A stretch of DNA of 64,000 nt from DATFTE01 sp963802575 (GCA_963802575.1 CAWDJF010000001.1:62001-126000); one strand, 5' to 3'. Positions 34,210-42,984 are shown, numbered from the stretch's first letter. The notes: generated by a model not told the origin, from the sequence alone. A program made the numbers and translations.

Positions 34210-34605
34210 ATGAGCTTCGACGAAACCCTCTATGGACGTGATGACGAAATGGATGAGTACGGTGATAGCAGCGCCTTCGGCGACTCGCTAGAAGAAGATT
34301 ACGAGGAAGAAGAAGAGGAAGAAGAAGCCGAGATGCCGGGGATGGCAGAGCCCGAACCGGAACCGGTTGCTTCCACCCCTGCGATGCCTGCACCTACGCG
34401 CACTAGCGGCGGAGGCGGAGGATCGAAACCCAAGCCGAAAAAGGCCGCGAAGAAGGCAGCTCCCAAGAAAGCGGCAAAAAAGGCTGCGCCGAAGAAGGCC
34501 GCTAAGAAGAAGCCGGCCAAGAAAAAAGCCAGCAAGAAAGCGGCGCCCAAAAAAGCCGCCAAAAAGAAGCCGGCCAAGAAAGCCAAAGCGAAGAAGCGCC
34601 ACTAG
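34210..34605 (+). CDS. Histone H1-like polyampholyte: acidic N-terminus, lysine/alanine/proline-rich C-terminus
   Basis: The protein has 131 residues. Residues 10-42 are strongly acidic (a run of EEEEEEEE after EEDYEE). A linker with a GGGGG stretch follows. From about residue 74 come KKAAKKAAPKKAAKK-type repeats up to the end. The basic tail resembles eukaryotic histone H1 and AlgP/Hc1-like DNA-condensing proteins, so a nucleoid role is likely. Such a long acidic head on the same chain is less common and might self-neutralise or recruit partners. AGGAGGAGAA precedes the ATG. A strong terminator follows. Confidence 0.85.
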   Translation: MSFDETLYGRDDEMDEYGDSSAFGDSLEEDYEEEEEEEEAEMPGMAEPEPEPVASTPAMPAPTRTSGGGGGSKPKPKKAAKKAAPKKAAKKAAPKKAAKKKPAKKKASKKAAPKKAAKKKPAKKAKAKKRH

Positions 34606-34645
34606 GCTTTCGGGAACGTTTGCTCGTCGTAATCCGAGAGTTCAG

Positions 34646-34672
34646 AGCCGCAGCCTTATGCTGCGGCTTTTT
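34646..34672 (+). terminator. Rho-independent terminator of the H1-like gene
   Basis: The 9-bp stem AGCCGCAGC / GCTGCGGCT has a 5-nt loop and is followed by TTTTT, 41 nt after the stop codon. Confidence 0.88.
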
Positions 34673-34687
34673 CCTTGATGGCGAAAC

Positions 34688-34906
34688 CTACTTCTTTGTG
34701 CCCACCGCTCCCAGGCATTGCCCGTACAACTCCAGCAAGTGTCCCGCATATTCTTCGGGCTTGCTCGCCGAGCCGCTGCCTTGAAAGCCGACACCGGAAG
34801 AAGTGGTTCGCCCGTAACCGGTGGTCATGGCAATGAACTTCATCAGGTCGAGGGCAATGTCTTCGTTGCGGCGGGAACCGAGAGGGAGATTCGCAATATC
34901 GTTCAT
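34688..34906 (-). CDS. Small hypothetical protein
   Basis: The protein has 72 residues (MNDIANLPLGSRRNEDIALDLMKFIAMTTGYG...), is soluble and ends LLELYGQCLGAVGTKK. GGAGG lies 6 nt before the ATG at 34906, a good start signal. No family is recognised. It is convergent with the H1-like gene. Confidence 0.65.
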   Translation of the reverse strand: MNDIANLPLGSRRNEDIALDLMKFIAMTTGYGRTTSSGVGFQGSGSASKPEEYAGHLLELYGQCLGAVGTKK

Positions 34907-34961
34907 GAGTGCCTCCAGAAATAGTTTCCCCGAAAAGCGAAGAAGGCGCAAACCCGGGAAT

Positions 34962-35135
34962 TCACCACAGAGACACAGAGTCACAGAGAAAACCAAAACG
35001 GGTAAAAACCCAGTCTGGTGAGATCATCGTCCACAACACCATACGGCGAGAGCCAAGAGGTTCTTCTGTTTGCTTGTTTTTCTCTGTGACGGAGCCTGCC
35101 CTGAGCGAAGTCGAAGGGTGTCTCTGTGGTGAAAA
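34962..35135. repeat. Inverted CACAGAGA-type repeats, one arm interrupted by a 28-bp insertion
   Basis: The left arm (34962-34995: TTCACCACAGAGACACAGAG, then TCACAGAGAAAACC) is the reverse complement of the right arm (35078-35135). The right arm TTTTCTCTGTGAC...TGTCTCTGTGGTGAAAA is split by GGAGCCTGCCCTGAGCGAAG plus TCGAAGGG (35091-35118). Confidence 0.8.
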
Positions 35136-35140
35136 GGGGT

Positions 35141-36052
35141 TCAGCGTTCCACGCCGCTGGCTTCTTCTTTTACTGTCTTGAGGGCCCATGCCATGCGGGG
35201 AGTGTTGTGGGCGATGCCGAAGCGTCCTTTGGCATCGAGCAGGATGATGCCTCCGTGTCCGTTGACGCGAGTCTTCAGATAATCGATCGCCTCCTCGGAG
35301 GCCCATTCCGGCAGGTTGCCGGTCGCCACGCGATCGGCGGCCCATTTGGCCAGCACCAGTTTCATGATCGGCTCTCCCCAGCCCGTCAGCGATGCGGCGC
35401 CGGTGTTGTTGTCGGCGTAGCAGCCGCAACCAATGAGGGAAGAATCCCCGAGGCGTCCCGGGGCTTTGTTGAGCGTGCCGCCTGTCGAAGTTGCGGCGGC
35501 GATGTTGCCATCGCGATCGAGCGCAACCGCGCCGACGGTGTCGTGCGAGTCGGTAGGAGCGAACAGATCGGCGCGATGCTCTTCTTTGTGCGCCTGATAT
35601 TCGCGGAGGCGCGACACTTCGCGGGGGATAATCAGGTCCTCGTTCTGGCAAAGCTTGATGCCGTGCTCGGCCGCGAAACGTTCCGCACCTTCCGCAACGA
35701 AATAGACATGGGGGCTCTCACTGAGGATTTTGCGGGCAGCCCTTATTGGATTGGCTATCCGCTCCACGCACCCAACTCCGCCAGCCCGCAAAGTTGCGCC
35801 CTCCATGATGAGGGCATCGAGTTGCACCTTGCCGTCGCGGTTCAGAAAGCTTCCGCGGCCGGCGTCGAAGGTCTCGTCATCTTCCATGACGACGACCGCT
35901 TCTTCGACGGCGTCGACGGAAGATCCGCCTTTGCTGAGTGCGCGCCAGCCAGCGGCAACCGCATTGCGAACCCCTCTGAGATGAGCCTCGACCATGTCAT
36001 CGGGCATAGCCCAGGCTCCGCCATGAACAAGCAGCACCGGATCAGTTGGCAA
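35141..36052 (-). CDS. iaaA: Isoaspartyl peptidase / plant-type L-asparaginase (Ntn hydrolase)
   Basis: The 303-residue precursor is expected to self-cleave before the threonine of SHDTVGAVALD to form alpha and beta subunits. N-terminal VHGGAWAMPDD and the GNIAAATSTGGTLNKAPGRLGDS substrate-binding region are characteristic. The enzyme removes isoaspartyl residues from damaged peptides and hydrolyses asparagine. No signal peptide is seen, so it is cytoplasmic. Transcribed alone or with the upstream histidine kinase (68-bp gap). Confidence 0.94.
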   Translation of the reverse strand: MPTDPVLLVHGGAWAMPDDMVEAHLRGVRNAVAAGWRALSKGGSSVDAVEEAVVVMEDDETFDAGRGSFLNRDGKVQLDALIMEGATLRAGGVGCVERIANPIRAARKILSESPHVYFVAEGAERFAAEHGIKLCQNEDLIIPREVSRLREYQAHKEEHRADLFAPTDSHDTVGAVALDRDGNIAAATSTGGTLNKAPGRLGDSSLIGCGCYADNNTGAASLTGWGEPIMKLVLAKWAADRVATGNLPEWASEEAIDYLKTRVNGHGGIILLDAKGRFGIAHNTPRMAWALKTVKEEASGVER

Positions 36053-36120
36053 TTGCAGTCCCCACGCGAGAAATGACTGGATAGTCTAGCATCGGGTACG
36101 CGCGAAGAGGCGAGCCGTCA

Positions 36121-37455
36121 TTAAGCTCCGGGGATTGCTTGACTCACTCGATCCACCGTGGGGTTTCCTTCGTCCGCGGGAACGGTAACGACGATCACGG
36201 TGCCGTTCGAATCGGCGGAGATTTCGAAGCGTCCGCCCAGTTCGCGAATGCGCTCGCGCATGCCGGCCAGCCCAACTCCCGTGCCAGTGGCATCGCCGCG
36301 GAAACGGTCGAGAGTTGCGGTCGCAATCCCTTTCCCAAAATCCTTGATCTTCATCACCAGGCCGCCGGGCAGACGGGATACGTTGACCTCGGCCCGCGAT
36401 GCGCCAGAGTGACGGTGAATGTTGGTGAGGCTCTCCTGAAGAATACGAAACAGGGTCAGCTCGACAGAGGTGGGCAGGCGGCCTAGATCGTCGGGGATAT
36501 CTACTTTCACATCGACCTTGCTGCGCTGCGCGAAACCGTCGATGTACCATTTCACCGCGACCGCCAGTCCCGCCTCATCGAGGAGCGGCGGATGCAGAAG
36601 ATGAGAGATGGTTCGAGTTTCGGCGATAGCTTTATCGACAACCTGCATGCACTCTGACAGATTGGGGTCGGACTGACGGGCGCCGGCGATCATCGGCAAG
36701 AGCATCTTCACGGCGGCCAGATCCTGCCCCAGACTATCGTGAAGTTCGCGAGAAAACTTGCGGCGCTCCTCGTCCTGCAAGTTCATCAAGCGCGCGCTCA
36801 GCCCGCGCAATGAAGTCTGCGCCTGCTCCAGAGCGCGCAGTTCCTGATTTAGCAAGCGATAGTGAACCCAGAACAGGATCAGTGCGCCGCCCAGTGAGGT
36901 CATCAAAATACCGACGATGCCTCCGAACCAGCGTCGGGCAGTGGCAGTTCTCTTTTCGAGGAGACGCTGCTCAACGTCGTCCATGTTCTGGGTCAAAACG
37001 TCGGTCTGGGACGCGACAGCAACGATTTGCTGAGTGATCGCAGCTTCCTTCTCGAGGGTGGAGAGGCCGCTCGCCCTGATATTCACTGCCTGGCGCATCA
37101 GCCGGATGCGTTCTTCGTCGAGCGCGCGGAACTTAACACAGTTGGCGCGCTGCACAGGATTATCGGAGGTCATCTGCTCCAGAGCGGCCATCTTCTGGGG
37201 GATCTGTTCTACGGTTGCTTCAAACTCCGATAGTCGGTTTGGGGATCCGGAATCAACGTATTCGGCGCGCAAGCGTCCGGCCCGATTGATGACAGTATTG
37301 AGATCGGCGATTCCGTTCTCGACGTCGTGACCGTGCGTGACCCACTGTTGGGCCGAGCGCAGGCGCGAGATGGTTACGGACGCCGCCAAACCGCTCAGCA
37401 GAATCAGTAAAACTGCTGAGGTAAATGCAAGCCGCGCTTTTTGGTGGGAAGACAT
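36121..37455 (-). CDS. CHASE3-type sensor histidine kinase of the NarL/DegS class (orphan)
   Basis: The protein has 444 residues: a first membrane helix at about 10-28, a periplasmic helical CHASE3-like domain at about 35-180, and a second helix near 190-208. A HisKA_3 dimerisation domain follows with RELHDSLGQDLAAVKML (phospho-His), then an HATPase domain with QESLTNIHRHSGA, DFGKGI and GVGLAGMRER. Such kinases usually pair with NarL-type response regulators; none is encoded nearby. Confidence 0.92.
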   Translation of the reverse strand: MSSHQKARLAFTSAVLLILLSGLAASVTISRLRSAQQWVTHGHDVENGIADLNTVINRAGRLRAEYVDSGSPNRLSEFEATVEQIPQKMAALEQMTSDNPVQRANCVKFRALDEERIRLMRQAVNIRASGLSTLEKEAAITQQIVAVASQTDVLTQNMDDVEQRLLEKRTATARRWFGGIVGILMTSLGGALILFWVHYRLLNQELRALEQAQTSLRGLSARLMNLQDEERRKFSRELHDSLGQDLAAVKMLLPMIAGARQSDPNLSECMQVVDKAIAETRTISHLLHPPLLDEAGLAVAVKWYIDGFAQRSKVDVKVDIPDDLGRLPTSVELTLFRILQESLTNIHRHSGASRAEVNVSRLPGGLVMKIKDFGKGIATATLDRFRGDATGTGVGLAGMRERIRELGGRFEISADSNGTVIVVTVPADEGNPTVDRVSQAIPGA

Positions 37456-37519
37456 TTTCAGGCAGATCGAGCTTCCAACAGTTACCAGACTCCGTCAGGC
37501 CTCAATGCCCAGGAGGTTC

Positions 37520-37984
37520 CTAAGCGCCGGTTCTCAGGACCGTTCTTATAGAAGCGAGAAGATTTTCACCCAGACCGTCAATCACGCGAGACTTGTGCTT
37601 GCGTGAAACTTCGATTTGGTACTGCTCGTTGGTGCCAACAAAAAACTCGATGCTTCCGCCAACTGGGATGCCGTCTCCGCTTCTGAGAATTAAGCTGGTG
37701 TAGCCCCAAACGTGATTTCCCGGCAGATCTCTAAAAACGGGCTGCACGTCTGAGAGGGCGGTGGAAGTGGAGACTCGCCCATCCGATGGCACCGTAATCA
37801 CGTAAGCATCGCCGCGCCTGGGCAATGGCGGGGCTCCGGCAACGCCGAGTTGCACTTGGACCGGACCGCTATAGCCCGATGGAACTTCAACCACCAGGTG
37901 ATCGTGGACGGGCGCCTTCCAGCACGACAATAGCAGCCCTAGCAGAATCATGAGGCTGACGCACGCGATAGTCCGGCTTCCCAT
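37520..37984 (-). CDS. Putative lipoprotein, unknown function
   Basis: The protein has 154 residues. With the ATG at 37984 it opens with MGSRTIACVSLMILLGLLLSC, a clear lipoprotein signal with lipobox LLSC. The mature part has beta-rich segments (HDHLVVEVPSGYSGPVQVQLG, YVITVPSDG, HVWGYTSLILRSG). The open frame continues upstream to 38074, but those codons would place a long polar stretch before the signal. A link to DUF6843-like domains is possible but uncertain. Confidence 0.7.
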   Translation of the reverse strand: MGSRTIACVSLMILLGLLLSCWKAPVHDHLVVEVPSGYSGPVQVQLGVAGAPPLPRRGDAYVITVPSDGRVSTSTALSDVQPVFRDLPGNHVWGYTSLILRSGDGIPVGGSIEFFVGTNEQYQIEVSRKHKSRVIDGLGENLLASIRTVLRTGA

Positions 37985-38089
37985 TTTCCCGGAAATGTTA
38001 ACAGATCGGCACAACTCTATCTTTCCCGTGGTCAGTGCCAGAGATTTCTCGAACGGGTCAAGCATAGGGAACACTAGCTGGGAAGTAGA

Positions 38090-38341
38090 TTAGGGCTTCG
38101 GATTCTCTTTCGGAGCAGTGTCTTCCGGCTCAGCCTCAACCGTCACCTCTACCTTTGCGCCCTCTTTCAGGCGTACGGGCTGACCCTTTTCGTCGGTCAG
38201 AGTATTCTCGATGCGAATTTCGCGGTATAGATGGTCTGCACCTTCCACGCCGATTTGAGCCTTTTCGGGCTCGCTCGGGTGAGGAGACTGGATAATCTTT
38301 TCGACGGTTCCGGGCATTGTGGTAGCTGGCTTTTCTGCCAT
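38090..38341 (-). CDS. Small acidic hypothetical protein
   Basis: The protein has 83 residues (MAEKPATTMPGTVEKIIQSP...), rich in Glu, Lys and Pro, with no membrane segment. The core VEGADHLYREIRIENTLTDEKGQPVRLKEGAKVEVTVEA suggests a small beta-domain. No family is recognised. Confidence 0.65.
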   Translation of the reverse strand: MAEKPATTMPGTVEKIIQSPHPSEPEKAQIGVEGADHLYREIRIENTLTDEKGQPVRLKEGAKVEVTVEAEPEDTAPKENPKP

Positions 38342-38873
38342 AAGCGATTCCTTGAAGTACAGACTGCAGTGAATCTAGTTTAACAGGAAGGAGTCCTTCT
38401 GGGCCCGGCGAAGAATGCGTCCCCCAAGCGGCTGCTTCTTTGGGTCACGGCCTGTTTCGTCCCGCTTTTCCAGTGCTTTCCACAAGCAATCCCTTTCCTC
38501 CACAGTTTCTGCACAACCAGCGGTTAGTTCTCTGTTGCGTGTTCGTCCGGCTTGCCGCAGAGTGCTCAAAGTGCATGCGTGAGATGTTCTGAGCGCTCTG
38601 CCGAGGAGCAGAGGCTGACGGAATCCGGCGGTTCTCGAGGGTGAATTGCCGGGGGAAATTTCGGGGATGCGCTTCGGCGCTTTCTGAAAAACCCAGGGCG
38701 TTGCGGCCTTCAAAAGTCTTGCTTCGGCAGGACCCGTCCGTTGGCTTCCGACTCGCTGCGAATCGCAGATTCGCAGACCGTTCAAGAGGAGAGTGTTCCT
38801 TCGGGAACGCGTCCCACGAACGAGCTTCATCGCCTTTGCGCGGTGAACCAGGCAGGACAGAACATTCACGAGC

Positions 38874-38913
38874 AAATGCGGTCTGGGTGGCTGGCCCGGA
38901 CCGCATTTTTTTT
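38874..38913 (+). terminator. Rho-independent terminator upstream of dnaB
   Basis: The 10-bp stem AAATGCGGTC / GACCGCATTT has a 15-nt loop and ends in eight T residues (38906-38913). An upstream CAGACCG (38774-38780) can pair with CGGTCTG (38879-38885) in the left arm, an arrangement like an antiterminator. Confidence 0.8.
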
Positions 38914-38916
38914 AAC

Positions 38917-38999
38917 CGGACCTCGGACCTCGGACCTCGGGCTTCAGTCTTTGTGACTTCTCCGCTAGCATCTGCTTTTCCCGGCACTGGGTACTGAGT
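38917..38999. repeat. Two heptamer arrays (CGGACCT x3 and ACTGGGT/ACTGAGT)
   Basis: CGGACCT, CGGACCT, CGGACCT and CGGGCTT (38917-38944) start right after the T-run of the terminator. A second short array, ACTGGGT ACTGAGT, lies at 38986-38999. Both keep the 7-bp period with different units. Confidence 0.75.
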
Positions 39000-39186
39000 A
39001 CTCTTTCGCCTTTTCTTTGCTATACTACGCTCCATCCTGGGCGAAAAAACTTCATAGCACGTATGCGACCACGAAAAATTTCGTCGCGCCTCGGTTTTCC
39101 GAAGCAAATACTTTCATGCACAAGCTCAAGCGGAGCTAGTATCTGCTCCGCACTCCAGAAAATCTTGTTCAGGAAATAGAAAAGAA

Positions 39187-40554
39187 TTGGCTACGACCGA
39201 TTACAGTCTCGCGCATAGTTTGCCCGCCAACGTCGAAGCCGAACGCTCCATCCTCGGCGCCATCCTGCTCGATAACTTTTCTTACAACCAGGCGGCAGAG
39301 CATCTGCGCGCGGAAGACTTCTCACTCGACTCCCATCGCCGCATTTATTCCCGCATGATCGATCTGGCGGAATCGTCGCGTCCGATCGACATGATCACGC
39401 TGATTGAGGAGCTCGACCGGCGCAAGGAACTGCAAGCGATCGGCGACGTGGCCTACGTCTCTGGACTGGTAGATGGAGTTCCCGACCGTCCCAGCATCGA
39501 GCACTACATCAAGATTGTCCGCGACAAGGCCCTGCTGCGCGGGCTGATTCACGCCGCGAACTCCGCCATCGCACGCGCCTCCGAGCAGAGCGATGCTGCC
39601 GAAGACGTTCTCAACGACGCCGAAGCCGCCATCTTTGCGCTCTCGGAAAAGCGCATTGGGCGTGGGTTCATGGGCATTACCGAGATCGTTAAAGAATCAT
39701 TTGGATCAGTCGACGCGCTGTTGCAGCGTGGACAGCGCATCACCGGACTGGCCACGCACTATAACGATCTCGATGAGATGACCAGCGGCTTGCAGAAATC
39801 GGATCTTATCATCATTGCCGCGCGTCCTTCGATGGGCAAGACCGCATTCGCCATGAACATCGCCGAGAATGCATCGGTGAACGACAACAAAGTCGTCGGC
39901 ATGTTTTCGCTCGAAATGTCACGCGAAGCATTGCTGCTGCGCCTGCTGTGCTCGTGCGCGCAGGTGGATTCGCACAAAATGCGCACCGGATCTTTGTGGC
40001 GCGACGACATGGATAAAGTCGTCCAAGCCATGGAGCGCCTGGCTCATGCTCCAATTTTCATTGATGACACTCCGGGCATCTCGCTGAGCGAGATGCGCGC
40101 CAAGGCGCGACGCCTCCAGAATGCGCAGGGCTCACTTGATCTAGTCATCGTCGATTATTTGCAGCTTATGTCGGGCGGAGGCAAGCGTTACGAAAATCGT
40201 ACGCAGGAAGTCTCGGCCATTTCGCGCGGATTGAAAGCGCTGGCGAAAGAATTGAAGGTTCCGGTTATCGCGCTCTCGCAGCTCAGCCGTGCGCCAGAAA
40301 GCCGGGGCGGCGATCACCGTCCGCAACTCGCCGACTTACGTGAATCAGGATCGATCGAGCAGGACGCCGACGTCGTGGCCTTTATCTTCCGAGAGGAAGT
40401 TTACAAGCAGGATGATCCGGAGTTGCAGGGTATTGCCGAAATCATTATTGCTAAACAGCGCAATGGTCCGACCGGTCGCGTAAAGATGGCCTTTTTGAAG
40501 AATTCCACCCGCTTCGAGACGCTAGCGGGAGGCGGGGGCATCGAGGCGGAGTAA
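39187..40554 (+). CDS. dnaB: Replicative DNA helicase DnaB
   Basis: This hexameric 5'-3' helicase unwinds DNA at the replication fork and recruits primase. The 455-residue protein has an N-terminal domain with PANVEAERSILGAILLDN, the linker region, and the RecA-fold domain with Walker A ARPSMGKTAF near residue 216, DLVIVDYLQLMSG (Walker B) and QLSRAPESR. No intein is seen. It starts with TTG at 39187 with AGGAAA 10 nt upstream; no nearby ATG would keep the conserved N-terminus. Confidence 0.97.
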   Translation: MATTDYSLAHSLPANVEAERSILGAILLDNFSYNQAAEHLRAEDFSLDSHRRIYSRMIDLAESSRPIDMITLIEELDRRKELQAIGDVAYVSGLVDGVPDRPSIEHYIKIVRDKALLRGLIHAANSAIARASEQSDAAEDVLNDAEAAIFALSEKRIGRGFMGITEIVKESFGSVDALLQRGQRITGLATHYNDLDEMTSGLQKSDLIIIAARPSMGKTAFAMNIAENASVNDNKVVGMFSLEMSREALLLRLLCSCAQVDSHKMRTGSLWRDDMDKVVQAMERLAHAPIFIDDTPGISLSEMRAKARRLQNAQGSLDLVIVDYLQLMSGGGKRYENRTQEVSAISRGLKALAKELKVPVIALSQLSRAPESRGGDHRPQLADLRESGSIEQDADVVAFIFREEVYKQDDPELQGIAEIIIAKQRNGPTGRVKMAFLKNSTRFETLAGGGGIEAE

Positions 40555-40852
40555 CCGCGCGGTAAACGCTCCTCCCGCGTGCGAGACGACCCCAGCAAAC
40601 TGTGGAAAAGGTTGTGGAAGGGTAGACCCAGGTTTTTGGGCGAAGCATGAGCGACCGTTCGGTCGGTCTAATGCAGAACTCCATTATGCCTGTAAGTCCT
40701 ACCATGAATTGCCGGTTAGGGGTCGGGTGTGAACCTGCTGCGGGGCATGGGAAGAGTTCGAAGATTTTTAGGCAACCCGGCAGATTTGCACACCTGAAGG
40801 TAATGCCTGTTGCAAGAAAACGCTTGCTGGATGCTTGATTCCAGACCTGAGA
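40555..40852. other. 298-bp gap between convergent dnaB and lepA
   Basis: No gene is seen. A TTTTCCACA (minus strand, 40602-40610) matches the DnaA-box consensus once, and GACCGTTCGGTCGGTC (about 40650) is an imperfect palindrome. Neither is enough for a functional call. Confidence 0.4.
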
Positions 40853-42658
40853 TTAGCTGTCTTCCCCGACCTTAAGTACTGCCAAAAAGGCCTCTTGCGG
40901 GATGTCGACCCGGCCGATGCGCTTCATGCGCTTTTTGCCTTCCTTTTGCTTTTCGAGCAGCTTGCGCTTGCGGCTGATATCGCCCCCGTAGCACTTGGCG
41001 ATCACGTTTTTGCGGATTGCCGCCACGGTCTCGCGGGCGATGATTTTGGCTCCGATCGAGGCCTGGATGGCAACCTCGAACATCTGCCGGGGAATCAGTT
41101 CGCGCATCTTCGAGACCAGGGCCTTGCCGCGTTCGTAGGCGAACTCGCGGTGGACGATGATCGAAAGTGCATCGACCGGATCGCCCGCGACCAGAATGTC
41201 GAGCTTCACCATCGGCGACTCCCAGTATCCCGCGAGATGGTAGTCGAGTGAAGCGTATCCGCGCGAAACGGTTTTCAGCTTGTCGTAAAAGTCGAGCACG
41301 ATTTCGTTCAGCGGCAATTCGTATTGCAGCATCACGCGCGAAGAACTGACGTACTCGAAACTTTTCTGCTTGCCGCGTTTTTCTTCGACCAGCTTCAGAA
41401 TTCCGCCGACATATTCTTCGTTGGTGAGAATGGTCGCGAGGATGACCGGTTCCTCAACTTTCGCGATTTCGCTTTGGCCGATCCACTTTGAGGGATTGTC
41501 GACTTCGACGACTTCGCCGTCGGTTTTGGTAATGCGGAAGCGCACGCCCGGAGCGGTTGTAATGAGGTCGAGATTGAACTCGCGCTCCAGGCGCTCTTGA
41601 ATGATCTCCATGTGCAGCAGGCCGAGAAAGCCGCAGCGGAAACCGAAACCGAGGGCCACAGAGCTTTCCGGCTCGAAGAAAAACGAAGCGTCGTTGAGAC
41701 GCAACTTCTCGAGTGCCTCGCGCAGAGCCGTATGCTCATGGGCGTCGACGGTATAAAGACCTGCGAACACCATGGGCTTGATCTCTTCAAATCCAGGAAG
41801 GGCTTCAATCGCAGGGTTCGCGTCTTCAGTAATGGTGTCGCCAATCTTGGTATCGCCGACGTTCTTCATGTTCGCCATGAAGAAACCAACTTCGCCAGCG
41901 CGCAGTTCTTCCACTTCAACCGGTTTCGGGGTCAGCGTGCCCACGGTTTCCACATCGAAGACACGCCCGTTCGACCACAAGCGAATCTTCTGGCCTTTGT
42001 GCAGCGTCCCTTCGAACACGCGGGTCAGCACGATCACTCCGCGGTAGGGATCGAACCACGAATCGAAGATCAGCGCCTGGAGGCGATTGTCGGGATTTCC
42101 TTTCGGCGGCGGAATTCGCTTCACGATGGCTTCCAGCACGTCGGGAACGCCTTGCCCGGTCTTCGCGCTGATCAACACCGCGTCGGAGGCATCGAGTCCC
42201 ACCGCGCCCTCGATCATTTCTTTCGTGCGGGGAATGTCGGCGCTCGGCAAGTCAATTTTGTTGATGACGGGAATAATTTCGAGGCCGTTGTTGATCGCAA
42301 GGTAAGCATTCGCAAGCGTCTGCGCTTCAACGCCTTGAGAAGCATCCACTATGAGCAGGGCACCTTCGCAGGAGGCCAGCGAGCGCGAGACTTCGTAAGA
42401 GAAGTCGACGTGCCCGGGGGTATCGATCAGGTTGAGCTGATAGAGCTGCCCGTCTTTGGCCGTGTACATCATGCGAACGGCGTGGGCCTTGATAGTAATG
42501 CCGCGTTCCCGCTCCAGGTCCATGGAATCGAGCACCTGCGCCTGCATCTCGCGCGCGGTGAGCGAACCCGTCAGCTCAAGCAGGCGATCGGCAAGAGTGG
42601 ATTTGCCATGATCAATATGCGCAATGATGGCAAAGTTGCGGATGAAAGCGGCGTCCAT
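40853..42658 (-). CDS. lepA: Elongation factor 4 (LepA)
   Basis: This ribosome-bound GTPase back-translocates or aids initiation under stress. It has about 601 residues. G1 is AHIDHGKST, G3 DTPGHVDF and G4 NKIDLP. The LepA-specific C-terminal domain has MREL, RRKLLEKQKEGKKRMKRIGRVDIPQEAFLAVL. The ATG at 42658 (MDAAFIRNFAIIAHIDHG) is preferred over a TTG at 42673. Confidence 0.97.
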   Translation of the reverse strand: MDAAFIRNFAIIAHIDHGKSTLADRLLELTGSLTAREMQAQVLDSMDLERERGITIKAHAVRMMYTAKDGQLYQLNLIDTPGHVDFSYEVSRSLASCEGALLIVDASQGVEAQTLANAYLAINNGLEIIPVINKIDLPSADIPRTKEMIEGAVGLDASDAVLISAKTGQGVPDVLEAIVKRIPPPKGNPDNRLQALIFDSWFDPYRGVIVLTRVFEGTLHKGQKIRLWSNGRVFDVETVGTLTPKPVEVEELRAGEVGFFMANMKNVGDTKIGDTITEDANPAIEALPGFEEIKPMVFAGLYTVDAHEHTALREALEKLRLNDASFFFEPESSVALGFGFRCGFLGLLHMEIIQERLEREFNLDLITTAPGVRFRITKTDGEVVEVDNPSKWIGQSEIAKVEEPVILATILTNEEYVGGILKLVEEKRGKQKSFEYVSSSRVMLQYELPLNEIVLDFYDKLKTVSRGYASLDYHLAGYWESPMVKLDILVAGDPVDALSIIVHREFAYERGKALVSKMRELIPRQMFEVAIQASIGAKIIARETVAAIRKNVIAKCYGGDISRKRKLLEKQKEGKKRMKRIGRVDIPQEAFLAVLKVGEDS

Positions 42659-42701
42659 GGGTACAGAGGGCAATGATTGATTCTAGCAGGGGAGAGCGGT
42701 T

Positions 42702-42729
42702 GCGGGTCGCAGGTGGCAGGTGGCAGGGC
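42702..42729. repeat. Heptamer array (GCAGGTG), 4 units
   Basis: GCGGGTC, GCAGGTG, GCAGGTG and GCAGGGC lie in tandem. The array ends 6 bp before the stop of the small membrane protein gene (42736) and lies 43 bp upstream of lepA. Confidence 0.78.
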
Positions 42730-42735
42730 GCCCAT

Positions 42736-42984
42736 TCAGGATTTGCGATCAGAATCTGCCGAGTGCTTGTACACAAGGCGGAAAGCAAGTCCGCCGGCGA
42801 CGGCCGAAATTGTGAGGACTACAAATAGGGCGTGATAAGTAATAAGCCCCGAAAACCATGTCTCTGGCCACTTCTGCCTGATCGCAATTGCATAAATTTC
42901 AGCCGGGTCGTACAGAATTGAAAAGAGAAATACCGCCGAGATTAATCCAGCCAGAACTCCCTCCGCAGCGTGCTTCTTTCTCAA
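42736..42984 (-). CDS. Small two-helix membrane protein
   Basis: The protein has 82 residues, starting at a TTG (42984) with GGTAGGAA 7 nt upstream. Two hydrophobic helices (VLAGLISAVFLFSILYDP and HALFVVLTISAVAGGLAFRLV) flank a short loop with IRQKWPETWFSG; the termini are charged. The open frame runs further upstream but overlaps the divergent VOC gene there. No family is recognised. Confidence 0.6.
   Translation of the reverse strand: MRKKHAAEGVLAGLISAVFLFSILYDPAEIYAIAIRQKWPETWFSGLITYHALFVVLTISAVAGGLAFRLVYKHSADSDRKS

Larger units (their letters stand above)
38342..39186. other. 845-bp region without a convincing protein gene; contains a rightward terminator
   Basis: Long open frames exist on the minus strand (38375-38875, 38445-39107), but their composition is arginine/serine-rich with no domain, so I do not call them. 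On the plus strand a strong terminator at 38874-38913 implies a transcript ending there. The segment 38750-38870 has several hairpins (GCGAATCGCAGATTCGC, GTTCCTTCGGGAAC). A structured RNA or a long dnaB leader is possible. Confidence 0.45.

Noticed and set aside
38851..38890. SRP (4.5S) RNA: GAACCAGGCAGGAC ... AGCAA resembles domain IV
   Set aside because: The GGAA tetraloop and its closing helix are missing and the flanks do not pair as in an SRP RNA.
38375..39107. Two overlapping minus-strand open frames as genes upstream of dnaB
   Set aside because: They are Arg/Ser-rich, have no recognisable domain or good start signal, and one runs through a plus-strand terminator.
40645..40665. TetR-type operator GACCGTTCGGTCGGTC between dnaB and lepA
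   Set aside because: The palindrome is imperfect, it lies between convergent genes, and no regulator gene is near.
40595..40670. Replication origin near dnaB, from a DnaA-box-like TTTTCCACA
   Set aside because: Only one good box, no AT-rich unwinding region and no dnaA/dnaN. The parS site suggests origin proximity but not an origin here.
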